Source: Quillaja saponaria
Lineage: Eukaryota > Streptophyta > Magnoliopsida > Fabales > Quillajaceae
Assembly: GCA_029379385.1 (NCBI GenBank)
Contig: CM055613.1
Span: forward strand, 18,308,001 to 18,372,000
DNA: 64,000 bases
Direction: 5' to 3'
Positions 24,572-35,297 of the stretch are shown piece by piece (the stretch's first letter is position 1; each line of letters begins with the position of its first letter). The notes beneath the pieces are model-generated. The model ran no database searches and was not told the DNA's origin. It worked only from the letters and a program-made list of their open reading frames with translations. Made by a program: the position numbers and the translations under genes.

Positions 24572-26281
24572 ATGAACTAGGATAAAACATGCATATAAGA
24601 TATTCGATGAAATGTCTAGGAGAAGTTTATTCTTAATAAAAGTTAGGAATTGACCTATATAAGTTTTAGTAGTTTTATACACCTTATCTTGTAAAGTCTT
24701 TGCTTACTTTGAGTTAATTAATGTTATTTGATTTTATTAAAAAATAAGTAGAAAGATTTGATTTCGTTGTGAATAAAGGTTTAGGAATAAAGAACATAAA
24801 GGATGGTTATATGATTAGTTGAACAGGAAGTCTTTGAATTTAGATATGTTGATGTTAGAGTTATACAATTCAAGCTTTTGGTAAATTTTGAGTAATTGAT
24901 TTAACTTAAAGTTAATGTTGGGAGAAAAAGTAATATAGAAATTGATGGAATGGTATTGGCTTCTTGATATATAAACATACACATGAATGAAATGGAATTA
25001 GATGCCATTAAGATGTTTGACAAAATGTCTAAGAGAAATTAGTTGTAATATAATGAATAAAACTTGGTATATTTAAAGTCATTGTGGTTAAAGATTATTT
25101 GAATTTGAATAAAAAGTTCAAGATCAAGGAATTAAGAAATGTTGGTTAAGTGGGTAAGGAAGGAGGAATCTTGGAATATGGTTAGATTAATATTAAAATT
25201 TCATGATCCAAGCTATTAGGTGATTTTAAAAGACTAACTTAACATGGATTTAATGTTGAGAAAATGAGGAATGTTGAAAGTAAGAGTTAGAATTGATTTC
25301 TTGGTATGTATACATATAATATATACATACATGATATGGAAGTAAGTTTCTTACAAGGTATTTGTTAAAATACCTAAAATAATTTACTTTTAAAGAAACA
25401 TATGGACGCTAAGATATACGAGTCTTAATGACTAGAGATTTATAACTACGAAACTTATAAACTAAGTAGTACTTTGAAATATATTTTTCAGCCTCGAAAC
25501 ATATTGTTGAGCCAACGACGTAAGTGAACGCAAGAAAAAGCGATAAGTGGGATTCGTATCACTATGAGTAGAAACTGTTACCCTTTGGCTTCTAAATTAA
25601 TATGTTTAATTTTTTCGATATATTTGTATGAATATATTTATATAGTTGTAAATAGTAATATGTAGTGCTATAATTGAGTTAATTGAATTAATTGCTATAT
25701 GATTGATCTTTGTACATTGATTGAATTATGATTGATGAGTGATATTGTTTGTGTTTGAAAAGGGCTAATAAAACTAATTTTTTTTATCCGAAATGATTTT
25801 TATATACGAAATAAAATCTAGGTGCACCTAGGATATATTTTATTTGTTTATTTGATACGTGATTAAAAATATTCGCTTAACTTAGCTTCGAGGATAGATA
25901 TGTGAGGAGTACATATATTTTGGTGTGTGGGAGCAAAATTGCTTCAGGAAGGATATGTATTTGGTAGGATGCTAAGTTACTCTAATTGGCCCTTTGTGTA
26001 CTCTGAGTGTTTGATTGATTTGTTTATGTAGTATATTACTTGAATTGTGTTTGTTTAATTTTATGTTTTCCATAGTTACATATGTACGACATTTAATAGT
26101 TTTGAAAATTCATGATATGTTAAAATTATTTGCCTATGTATTTTATTCATATATTGAATTATGCTAGTACCCTTTGGAAATATTTTTCACTTACTAAGTC
26201 TTTATAACTCACCTTTCGCTTGTTGATGTATTTTTTAAAATGAGATCCTAGTATACATCACTAATGAGTATGGGACTTGCC

Positions 26282-27890
26282 TCTCACACCCCATAAAGAG
26301 ACATGACTGGCTAGACAATTGGGTAACCAACCTTCCGTAACCCTGACTTTCAAACAAAGAATCAAATACAACTCTTGACTAAACCAAAGAATAAAAGTAA
26401 AATTTAAAAAACTCCAAGTTAACTATAAATGTTTAATTACTGAAATACATAACAATTTATTAAAAATTTCAGTAGAGGTTTCCTGCAATGTGGAACATGC
26501 TTAAAAATACAAATAAAGTACACCTGATTACAAACAACTAGAACATAATGACCGTAATATATACATGAGAGCTTTGCTCCAGCCATATCATAAATAATAA
26601 CAATTAGACTACCATACAAGACAAAACAAGAAGACTCAAAACCCGATTGCATTGCAAACTTTTATCATTTGACTTCAAGCAAGTGATCTCGAATATACCT
26701 TGCCGCCAAACACTTGGCAAGTCCAGTATTGGTGGTTGATGTCCCTTTAGATCTTGTTACTAAAAAAATATCAACAGAAGAGTGGTGAGTCTCACGGACT
26801 CAGTGAGTGGAAAAACGTACCTAAAGCATCACTTTACACATGTATATAATACATAGTCAATTAATATGAACATATCATGAATTTTAATACAACTAAGGAT
26901 TACATGTACGGAAATATGAAAAACATAAAACTTAGCAAACACAGTTCAAGTAATACACTATACAATCAAACCAAAATAATCAAAACACTTAAAGTAAACA
27001 AAAGGCCAATAAAGTAACTCAGTAACTGTACACCAAATCTACCCACTGGGTAGTTTTGCACTTTCACACCAAACATAAATATATACAAAATTACTTAAAT
27101 ATGGAATCACTAAAATATAGAATTACTAAAATCTTCATAGCTGCTCATAAATCCATCTCCGAGGTTGAGTTACTCAAATACTTTTAATCAGTGTCAAATA
27201 ATCAAATCAAAATATTCTAGGTGCACCCGAATTCTATTTCAAAAGTAAAAATCATTTTGGAAAGAAAAATAATTTTATTGGCACTTATCAAACACAAAGT
27301 CAAAAGTAAAGTACAATTCAAATAACTCAATGAAACACTATACATGCTTATGCTTGCATAAAAGCATATCTATTCAAATATACATAAAAAATACATATAT
27401 TAATCTAGTAACAAAAAGGTAGCATTTATCCACTCACTGTTTACTAATCTTGCTTGTCACTTCCTTTTACATTCATGCACGTTGTTGGTTGAACAATACT
27501 TTCCAGAGCTTCAATTAAGTTTTTTAAGTATTACTTAGTTTTTCAATTCATAAGTTACAACCTTTTACTTACGAAAATTTATAAATACTAAGTTTCATGC
27601 ATTTATTTTAAGTTATCCCCTTCTAGACATTTTCATAACTACCTTGAAGATATGTTTGATTTTAATTTAAAACTTAACCAATTTCAATAAAACAAATTTC
27701 AAATATTATTTCTTGGACATTAACTACCTTTCTTATTGAGAAACTTCTTCTAAAATCAGCCTTGAACCTACACTAAACCCCCACATGAACACAAACAGGA
27801 CATATACAATTTTTAGTTGTCAGAACCAGATTCTAATGCTTATAAAATTGTCATACTTAGAAATTAAATTATGAAACTTTACAGTCTAGT
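26282..27890 (-). repeat. GypA LTR copy E (minus strand, partial)
   Basis: Starts on the plus strand as TCTCACACCCCAT, the reverse complement of a GypA LTR end, directly against the truncated copy D. It has the same landmarks in reverse order: ACCAACCTTCCGTAACCCTGACTT at 26328-26351, hairpin GAGCTTTGCTC at 26569-26579, palindrome GAGTCTCACGGACTC at 26787-26801, and GAAAAACGTACC. It fades out near 27890, so the 5' half of the LTR is absent. Confidence 0.7.
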
Positions 27891-28700
27891 TTATTAAGAT
27901 GTTAGTAACAATTCATCTTCAACACCCTAGTATTAGATTAGTATTAGTTAGTGATCTCGGCTCAGTGAGTCCATTCTTCCATGATGAACTGTTGGCACCA
28001 ATCCTACATTTTGTCTTTGTGGACCTAGGAGAAAGGGAGCTCAGCGAGAAGAGGATTGTAACATGAGAAAAGCAAGGAGGTCAACCTCTTTCAAATATAC
28101 AACATGGGTTCTGGCAATGCAATGTGGTTGGACTCTCATGTCAACCCCTCTTCTTCTGCCAAAGATCTTACCATTTATGAAGTAACTGGAGTTACATTTA
28201 TTTTACCATTTCAATTCAAAAGTTCTTATGTGTTTCCATGCCCCTTCAAGACCCCGAAAAATGGACAAATTCCTTTTCTTAGGAACACATACAATATTTG
28301 TCACCACAAAAAAGATAATGGTAACCCAACCATTAACTACTTCATTTATGAATTTTATAGTAATAAAAACGCATGTCCTATGGAGGATGATTCATTCGGA
28401 TCAATACGAGGCCCACTAAAGGCACAAAAATAGAAGGTAAGTTGCTGAGAGTTGTCAGACAATGAGTACCTTGATTTAATATTTATACCCTTTTTTTTAT
28501 TTATTGTAATATTTTTACCTTTTATTGTTATATTGTTATAAGGATATTTTATAATCAGTAGAAGTCGTATATAATTATACTAAGTATATTTAAGAGAGTG
28601 TAAATATAATAAGGACAAGGAATACATAATTAAATAATGGATTTATTTATCTTTCTATTTCTACATGAAATATATATGATAATCCACTTTTTTGATTCTT
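27891..28700. other. Unassigned sequence, one 109-codon frame
   Basis: A plus-strand frame (28104-28433, 109 codons) sits in slightly more GC-rich sequence, but its product has no motif I recognise and there is no sign of introns or a promoter. After 28440 the sequence becomes very AT-rich; part of it may already be plastid-derived spacer. Confidence 0.3.
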
Positions 28701-28954
28701 ACTATTATTTTTTTTATTATCTTATTATCTTGTTCTTGTCTTATAATTTAATTTCCATTTTTGAATTTCAAAAAACTGAATAAAAAGAAAGAAAGAAAGA
28801 GTTTCTGACAAATTCCCGCAAAATTAGTTATAAAACAGGGAATAGATTTGATTTATAGTCTCTATGACTTGTAATAGAACTTATGCTTGATAGAAATATT
28901 ATTATCATATAGAATCGACGAATGAGGTGAAGGTGAGTTCATTAAAGACAAAAA

Positions 28955-29344
28955 ATGGCAAAAAAGAAAGCATTCATTTCCCTTCTATATCTTACATTTA
29001 TAGTCTTTTTGTCTTGGTGTGTCTCTTTCGCATTTAATAAAAGCCTGGAATCTTGGGTTACTAATTGGTGGAATACTAGGCAATCCGAATTTTCTTAAAT
29101 GAGATTCAAGAAAATAGTATTTTTAAAAAATTCATAGAATTAGAAGAACTCTTCCTCTTGGATGAAATGATAAAGGAATCCTCGGAAACACGTCTACAAA
29201 AACTTCGTATCGGAATCTACAAAGAAAAGATCCAATTGATCAAGACGCACAATGAGGATCGTATCCATACGATTTTGTACTTCTCGACAAATATAATATG
29301 TTTCCTTATTCTAAGTGGTTATTCTATTCTAGGTAATGAAGAAA
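28955..29344 (+). pseudogene. cemA: cemA fragment of plastid origin
   Basis: From the ATG at 28955 the sequence encodes the start of the chloroplast envelope membrane protein CemA ([15 protein letters not shown]...), a protein involved in plastid inorganic carbon uptake and proton extrusion. A one-base loss near 29090, where the reading QSEFF becomes QSEFS followed by a stop, breaks the frame. The rest continues in another frame ([20 protein letters not shown], then a membrane segment ending [10 protein letters not shown]). About 130 of roughly 230 codons are present. It stops at 29344 where ycf2 sequence begins. It has no plastid or nuclear promoter context and is certainly not expressed as CemA. 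Confidence 0.9.
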
Positions 29345-29739
29345 TCAGGATCCTAATGCATATAGATACAAATGGTCCAATGGGCGTAAGAATTTTCAGG
29401 AACATTTGGAACATTTCATTTCTGAGCAGAATAGATGTTTTCATTTTCAAGTAGTGTTTGATCGATTACGTATTAATCAATATTCAATTGATTGGTCTGA
29501 GGTTATCGACAAAAAAGATTTGTCTAAGTTACTTTGTTTCTTTTGTCCAAGTTACTTCTTTTTTTGTCCAAATTTCTTCTTATTTTGTCTAACTCGCTTC
29601 CTTTTTTCCTTGTGAGTTTCGGGAATATCCCTATTCACAGGTCCGAGATCCACATTTATGAATTGAAAGGTTCAAATGATCAACTCTATAATCAGTTGTT
29701 AGAATCAATAGGTCTTCAAATAGTTCATTTGAAAAAATG
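29345..29739 (+). pseudogene. ycf2: ycf2 internal fragment of plastid origin
   Basis: Translated pieces include [38 protein letters not shown], the Leu/Phe/Ser-rich [15 protein letters not shown] stretch, and [15 protein letters not shown] through [15 protein letters not shown]. This is the N-terminal region of plastid Ycf2, an essential component of the plastid inner-membrane import motor complex. A frameshift within the repetitive TTTTGTCC(A)AGTTACTTC stretch (about 29530-29570) splits it into two frames. Only about 130 of more than 2000 codons are present. It ends at HLKK, where unrelated AT-rich sequence begins. Confidence 0.9.
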
Positions 29740-29744
29740 AAAAC

Positions 29745-31570
29745 CCTCATAATTCATCCTTGAAGACCCTCCAAAACCAGTTACACCAAAACAGGTTCAA
29801 TTAGGACCTAAAAATCACAACCATGATTTCCAACACCTCCAAAATACACATAACATGAAATTAAAACCTGCAAAACTCCAGAATTATTCTTAATATGTTA
29901 AGAACAATTTGTAGTCAAAGGTCCTAATCTAATTCAAACATAACTCCCGAAAAATTCCTTCAGATTGACTGAAGCTGACTTAAAATCTTACAGAAACCCA
30001 ACTACAGTCTAATAGCTCTAACAATAAATATACTTTGAGTCAAGTTACTAAACTTTTTCATATTTCATCTCAAGGCCATAAGCTACACTTTCTATTTAGA
30101 ACTCTTAAATTAATTCAATCCATAAGACACTTGATATACCTAATTTCTCTAGCTTATAAAATTTGACCTTATTTCCTTTTCATTTCCACTTAACTACCAT
30201 TTATCATCACTTTCAAATTTCCATTCCTAGGCTTTTATCCACATCCAACTCTAATCCTATCAATAAACCTAACCTAAATTCTTAAAATTCACATTACTTA
30301 TTTAGAAGTTACTATAACTTTAAACTATAGAATTTTAACAAGAAGCCAACCTTATCTCCTACACTAATCTACTTACCAACTTCATGAACACCCTTAACCT
30401 TACTCTTTTATTCAACCTCCCTTTCAAAATCTTTTATCCAATTCCCATACACAACAAAAAAATAAGTATTAAGGTATTTTAGGCATTTTATCAAACACGT
30501 TAAGGGTATGATTTACTCTAGTTCATATATATGTGTATGTATATACTTACATATTCCCAAGAATCAACACAATTTCATATAACTTATATTTCAATCATTT
30601 AACTTAAGCTTTAATTTAACAAATCAAATTAACCTAGAAACTTTATTTATACGTATCTCCAACATCAATTCATCTAGTTCAATTCCATTAATCATTTAAA
30701 TTCTACTTCTACTCATTAATTCTAATCTATGATATCCACCATTCCCTTCATCCCTAATCCTACATCATCAACTAATATAACATCAAAGAACTAAAATTAT
30801 ATAATAAAGAAATATAGATTGCTGCCACTCTAATTATGGTTGCCGAAAACCCTTTGCTGTCTACCGTGGTAGCCTACAAATCTCCTCTTAAACAATCACC
30901 AAAAGCATGTATTTACCTTACTAATACAACTATAAGAAGGATGCAACAAAACACTGTTGCTGCTAAGCTCAAATAGAGTACCATCAATCAGTTTGTAGCA
31001 GCTAATCGCATCCCCTGCATCTGTTGCCATGACCAATGTTTTTACCCTTCATACAAACATAGCAATCAACTTCCAACAGGATAGCTAACTCATAATTGCT
31101 CTTGTCTACTTTAAGCAATTCAACAATGGAGCAAGAACAAAAGAGTAAGGAATAGAATTGGAACACAAGAAGGTGCTGCACTTCCAAACACCACATGAAC
31201 TGCTACACGCCAAAACAAGGTAGCCAAGTTGCCGCTCCCTAGTGCTTCTACCATAGCCAAACAAGAGTTAAAGGAGGCAGGCAAGATCAACGGTAAGGAA
31301 GGAGGAAGGTTACAAAGGTCACTACGGCCAACACTCATGCATAACCAACAGGAAAGGAATAGTTGTAACCTTGATCAAGAAGGCTGGAGTACCCAAAGTA
31401 AAGTAAGGAGTACAAAACATGATAGCAACTTTAGAAGGATCAGGAAGACAAAGAAAGAAAAGGGAAAGGAAGGTAGTGGACTAAAAAAATGGAAGAAAAA
31501 GTGAAAAAGAAAAAAGAAAAAAAAAAAAAAAAAAACTAAGTTAGAGTCAAAGTTAATGATTGTGAAATTT
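29745..31570 (-). repeat. GypA LTR copy F, minus-oriented block
   Basis: On the plus strand it shows features of a reversed GypA LTR: TTTTAGGCATTTTATCAAACACGTTAAGGGT near 30478-30510 (reverse of the internal repeat core) and a purine-rich block at about 31250-31535. At about 31570 it meets plus-oriented LTR sequence that runs into a primer-binding site. It may be a larger inversion within the 5' LTR of element 2 or a separate reversed LTR. Confidence 0.55.
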
Positions 31571-31632
31571 TGTGGTGTATAATTTTTCTTGTTATATACA
31601 TATTAAATGTCTAGTGGATCATTATTCTTGTT

Positions 31633-31670
<38 letters not shown>

Positions 31671-32243
31671 TTACATTTAATTATTTATACTCTTTATAAG
31701 TGTTTACTAGTTTATTTCATTTATACTTTTTCTACACTTATCATTAAAATTTACACATTATGTCTAAAACTTAACTTTATGATATCGAGTTATAACATTG
31801 CTGATAGAGTGCAGCAAGATATTTCTTCAAGATCACATACTTAAAGTCAAAGGATGAAAGTTTATAGTCACACTAGGGCTTTGTTTTTGGGTGTCTGATT
31901 TTGTATGGTGTATTAGTTCAGTTATTGGTTGTTGTAGTATAAAACGGAGCGGAGATCCTTGTGTATACTGTTGTTGTTGTCATTAACTGGTTGAATGTAC
32001 TAGGTATTCTATGTTTGTATTTTGGGCATGTTCTACTTTACAGGGAACCTCTGCCAAAATTTTAGTTAAATTGTTATATGTTTTCGTAAATAAGCATTTT
32101 TATTTAAATTGTGTTTTCTAAAATTTATTTTTAACCTTCAGTTTAGTTGAAGGTCGTATGTGTTTCTTTGATTTGAAGTCAGGGTTATAGAGGTATGATT
32201 AACTGTTCCTCCGACCAGTCATGCTTCTATGAGGGGTGTGGCA
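31571..32243 (+). repeat. GypA LTR copy F, 3' end (5' LTR of element 2)
   Basis: Plus-oriented LTR end: (CA)n at 31634-31665, GTGCAGCAAGATATTTCTTC, hairpin GGAGCGGAGATCC at 31946-31958, TTTGGGCATGTTCTACTTTACAGGGA, CCTCCGACCAGTCATGC, and the end GGGGTGTGGCA at 32233-32243. Confidence 0.75.
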
Positions 32244-32245
32244 AG

Positions 32246-32260
32246 TTAGTATCAGAGCCC
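32246..32260 (+). promoter_or_regulatory. Primer-binding site of GypA element 2
   Basis: TTAGTATCAGAGCCC, two bases after the LTR end, differs by one base from TTGGTATCAGAGCCC, the initiator tRNA-Met type used by many plant Ty3/Gypsy elements. Confidence 0.8.
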
Positions 32261-33139
32261 GAATTTAGAGGTTCATGATTGCAAATGTGGGATATGGTTG
32301 TTTTGTTTGCATATGTTACCTGGGGCATATGTAAACTTAGTGATACATCCCAATTCATCCTATTACTTTAAGTTATGATTCTTTAAGCATGGTTCACAGG
32401 TCCTATTAGAAAAAAGGACAAAGCTAATTTAGCCTTTAGCCATTGTCCCTGTAATTCTATATAGCTATATAACACAAAAACTGTTCCAAATTACAAGGAG
32501 TTAATATTCACATAAATATTTATCCTAAAACATTTGTAATCACCTAAACACTTTGCTATATAATGTAACCACTTAAATTCAGATGCAATTACCTTGTCCA
32601 ACCCATTTTCCAAGTGTTTGCATTTATATATCAGTTTCTTTCTTCTTGGAATGTGTGCTTAGAGAATCTCCCTTTTCCATCTTACTTTTCTTCTTTCCAG
32701 TCTTAGTTTTTACTAAGAGTAGCACCGAACTAGATTTTGGTCAACCTTTTAATCTTAATCAGTGTTCAATAATTACCAATGAAGTCAACCACTTCCCTTC
32801 TTATCAGTGAACTATCTTCAAAGTAGTCTTACACATTTTTTTTTTACCAAAGAATCATCAGATGTCCTTTGCCTTATACGATAAATGTGCATTGAATTCG
32901 TTTGTGTTTGTTTTATACTTGATGAGGGGTAGTGGCTATGTGTGTTGCAAGTCGTGTGAGCATGATATTAGCTTCAACTAAGAGTCTACTAGTCCTTGAG
33001 AGCCTATGGCAAGAAATTTAGGCCACAAAGGACTGTAGACGACTTAGTTCGAATCTTAGTTTGTCAATAGCAGTCTCAATAAGAGGCAAAACCTCAAGTT
33101 TTAGTTTAACAAGATTGAAGGGTATTTATCTCACTGCAT

Positions 33140-33990
33140 GGTTTTAGGAAGATGCAGCCGCCTATGTTCTCAAGTGTAGACTTTATTTAAGATCTGTATA
33201 CTTTTTTGAATGAGTCTAATCAATTATGTGTGGCTTTGGGATGTGATCCTATCTAGGCAGAGGGGATAGTTGGCTACATGTTACATAACATGGCATATGA
33301 CTGGTGTTGGTGCAGCGACGAATTGAGTCAAATCTACTTGTTTGATTTGAGTTTAATGAAGCTTTCATTGAACATTTTCTATTAGAAAATTAAAAGTGCA
33401 GATGTAAAACTTGTTGGATAAGGAGTTTATTTATCCTAGTATGTCTTCTTGGGATATCCTAATTCTTTTGCCAAAGAGAATGATGATTCATTCCAACTGT
33501 GTATGGATTACCGATAGTTGAATGAGATAATAGTGAAGACTAAGTTTCTTAATTTGTTTGATCAGGTATAGGGGGCTCAGAACTCTTCTTAGATTGAACT
33601 ATGTTTAGAATATCATCAATTCCGAATCAAGAAGAATGACGTTCTGAAAACTGTTTTCCGTATGTGATGGGAATATAATGAGTTCTTAGTCATACCTTTT
33701 GAACTCACTAATGTTCCTATAGCTTTCATAGATCTTAAGAGCAAGGAGTAAGGAAGTAACATGCAGAGTATTTTCATATAGTCTTGCAAACACTTAGAGG
33801 GAAAACAAGCTTTGTGATAAATTCTGTAAGTGTAAATTTTTGGTTGAATTAGGTTACATTTCTTGGGTAGGTGATTTTTAAAGAAAGGACTTGTATGGAT
33901 CCTAAGAAAGTTGAAGCAATTAAGGATTGGGATAGATATTCTACATCTGAGCTGAATTCTTTATAAGATTTCTTTCTAGGTATCCAGTTA
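33140..33990 (+). pseudogene. Ty3/Gypsy gag-RT relic
   Basis: A gag-like piece (QPPMFSGVDF-like, then AEGIVGYMLHNMAYDW) at about 33150-33360 is followed by reverse transcriptase sequence in shifting frames. The RT pieces are EFIYPSMSSWD near 33426, LCMDYRQLNEIIVKTK near 33500, ECLEYHQFRIKKNDVLKT near 33600, and EFLVIPFELTNVPIAFIDL near 33680-33735. A later piece has KVEAIKDWDRYS near 33905. These follow the normal order of Ty3/Gypsy RT blocks. The YxDD block region is deleted, and many stops occur. The protein cannot be made. Confidence 0.8.
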
Positions 33991-34096
33991 GGAATACGAA
34001 GATGCTATGAGACAACGATATTCATTTATTTTTGAATGATCTAGGTACGTGAAACATTCATAGCTATTTTGTTGAAATTCAAGAAAAATTTCTTTT

Positions 34097-34109
34097 AAGG
34101 GGAGGAGAG
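34097..34109 (+). promoter_or_regulatory. Polypurine tract of GypA element 2
   Basis: AAGGGGAGGAGAG lies immediately before the LTR start TGTCATAAC, as expected for the plus-strand primer of reverse transcription. Confidence 0.8.
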
Positions 34110-35297
34110 TGTCATAACTTGATATTACAATGTTAGGAACATTTGATATAATAACGTCAAGTTTAAGGTAATGTAAAATTTTTAGTTATAAAGATAAATA
34201 AGTATCGGTGTATACGTTGAGAAGTGGTGGTAGATAACATGAGTATAAAAGGAATAATTGATAAATATTATGAATTAGTGTAAATATATATATATATATA
34301 TATATAAAGGTACACATGTATAATAAGAACAAATATAAACCATAAATTTTAAACAATTGTTACAACCTGATATATTTTAACTTACATTCTAAAATATTTG
34401 TATGTAGCATGTTGTAATTGGATAAACAAAATTATACACCAAGAGAACTAAGTTGAATAAACACATATATGTATACATGAATATATAAACTAAGCTTAAA
34501 CATGCACCATAACTTTGATTAAATTTGTTGACCATTGACCCTATCAATTCCTTTTCTTTTTATTTTTCTTTATTTTCCTTTCACTTTCCCACTTTGGCTG
34601 ACTTACTCTGTTGTTTCCTTTTTGTTTTCTCTCGATTTTTCTACTTTTCTCCTCCACCCTTGCTATTGCTGTGAGACTTCCTTTTTGCAACCATGTCTTT
34701 GTCTTCCTTTGTAGGCAAAGTTTCTCCTCTTTGTCCTTGCTTTCATTAATCCTTGTTAGCTATTCCTGGATTACTAACTGAGAATCTCCAAATAGTGTTA
34801 ATAGTCATGAGTTGGCTGCTTATTTTGGTGTTGTAACAACTTGTGAGCAGGTCTCCTTCACGTTTTCATCCTTAGGTTGTGGAGATTTTCATTGGGGATT
34901 CCAAGATATTGTTAAGTTCAGCCACTACTGGTAGCAGCAACCCTTTGCAGCCTCCCTATTTTGGTCGTGTAGTTGGTCTTGTTTAGCCGTGTACCTCTTG
35001 CTTGGTGGTAGCTATTGTATGGGTTTTGTTGCCATCTCTGTTCATCTGTGTAATTAAGTTGAGGCAGTAGCTCTAGCTCCAAGTAGGCATCGTTGCTTGC
35101 CTTGGAAGGTGGCAGCAACTTGGGTGTTTGGTAAAAGGTGTGAGTTAAGTCTTAATGTGGAAGTTTGCTTAGTTTAATTACTTTAAATTGAAGGAATTTT
35201 TTTGGTGGTTGTTATGGGGGAAGGATTAAGAAAAATTGAACTATGAATTATAAACAAAGAACATGAGAAGTAGTGGCTTAAAGGAATAATTAGAAAA
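34110..35297 (+). repeat. GypA LTR copy G (3' LTR of element 2, 5' part)
   Basis: Starts TGTCATAACTTGATATTAC and has an AT microsatellite at 34291-34308. From 34551 to 35265 it carries the pyrimidine-rich block that is inverted in copy D. It stops at about 35297, just after AGGAATAATTAGAA, where Mutator-like coding sequence begins, so more than half of the LTR is lost. Confidence 0.8.

Larger units (their letters stand above)
20215..26281 (+). mobile_element. GypA element 1: deleted Ty3/Gypsy-type retrotransposon
   Basis: Plus-strand element made of a 5' LTR (copy C, to 22412), a 940-bp interior (22413-23352) and a 3' LTR (copy D, from 23353). LTR copy C ends ATGGGATGTGACA. Copy D starts TGTCATAAGTATTACAACGTTAGGAAC, matching the start of the 3' LTR of element 2 at 34110. 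Right after copy C the interior matches element 2 from about 85 bases inside its leader, so about 80 bases including the primer-binding site were deleted. No gag-pol domains are seen, so it could only have moved with help, or it is a deletion derivative. Confidence 0.7.
23353..26281 (+). repeat. GypA LTR copy D (3' LTR of element 1, with inverted segment)
   Basis: Starts TGTCATAAG and follows copy G (34110 onward) collinearly to GTTGACCATTAACCCTAT at about 23597-23612. The next 0.75 kb is in reverse orientation (separate entry), then normal orientation resumes at AGGAATAATTAGAA. Three internal repeats with AAAATGTCTA(A/G)GAGAA-like cores lie near 24610, 25022 and 25365. The LTR stops at 26281, about 450 bases short of its normal end, where the minus-strand copy E begins. 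Confidence 0.75.
28700..29739 (+). other. Nuclear insertion of plastid DNA (NUPT), chimeric cemA-ycf2
   Basis: Two chloroplast gene pieces lie in the same orientation: the first part of cemA (28955-29344), preceded by plastid-like intergenic sequence of uncertain extent, and an internal piece of ycf2 (29345-29739). In land-plant plastomes cemA is in the large single-copy region and ycf2 in the inverted repeat, tens of kilobases apart. The join is therefore a rearrangement, made before, during or after transfer. Both pieces carry frameshifts, as expected for non-functional nuclear copies. Confidence 0.85.
31571..35297 (+). mobile_element. GypA element 2: deleted Ty3/Gypsy retrotransposon with PBS, gag-pol relic and PPT
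   Basis: Plus-strand element consisting of the 3' end of a 5' LTR (to 32243), primer-binding site (32246-32260), a 1.87-kb interior with gag and RT relics, a polypurine tract (34097-34109) and a 3' LTR (copy G) starting TGTCATAACTTGATATTAC at 34110. Integrase, RNase H and protease are not found, so the interior has large deletions. The 3' LTR is cut at about 35297 by the Mutator-like element. This copy defines the family boundaries used for the other copies. Confidence 0.8.

Noticed and set aside
28700..29739. Possibility that the window is a plastid genome
   Set aside because: Only about 1 kb is plastid-like, it is frameshifted and chimeric, and the rest is nuclear transposon sequence with an intron-containing nuclear-type gene.
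31229..31504. 91-codon Lys-rich plus-strand frame
   Set aside because: It is the purine-rich strand of a reversed GypA LTR block.
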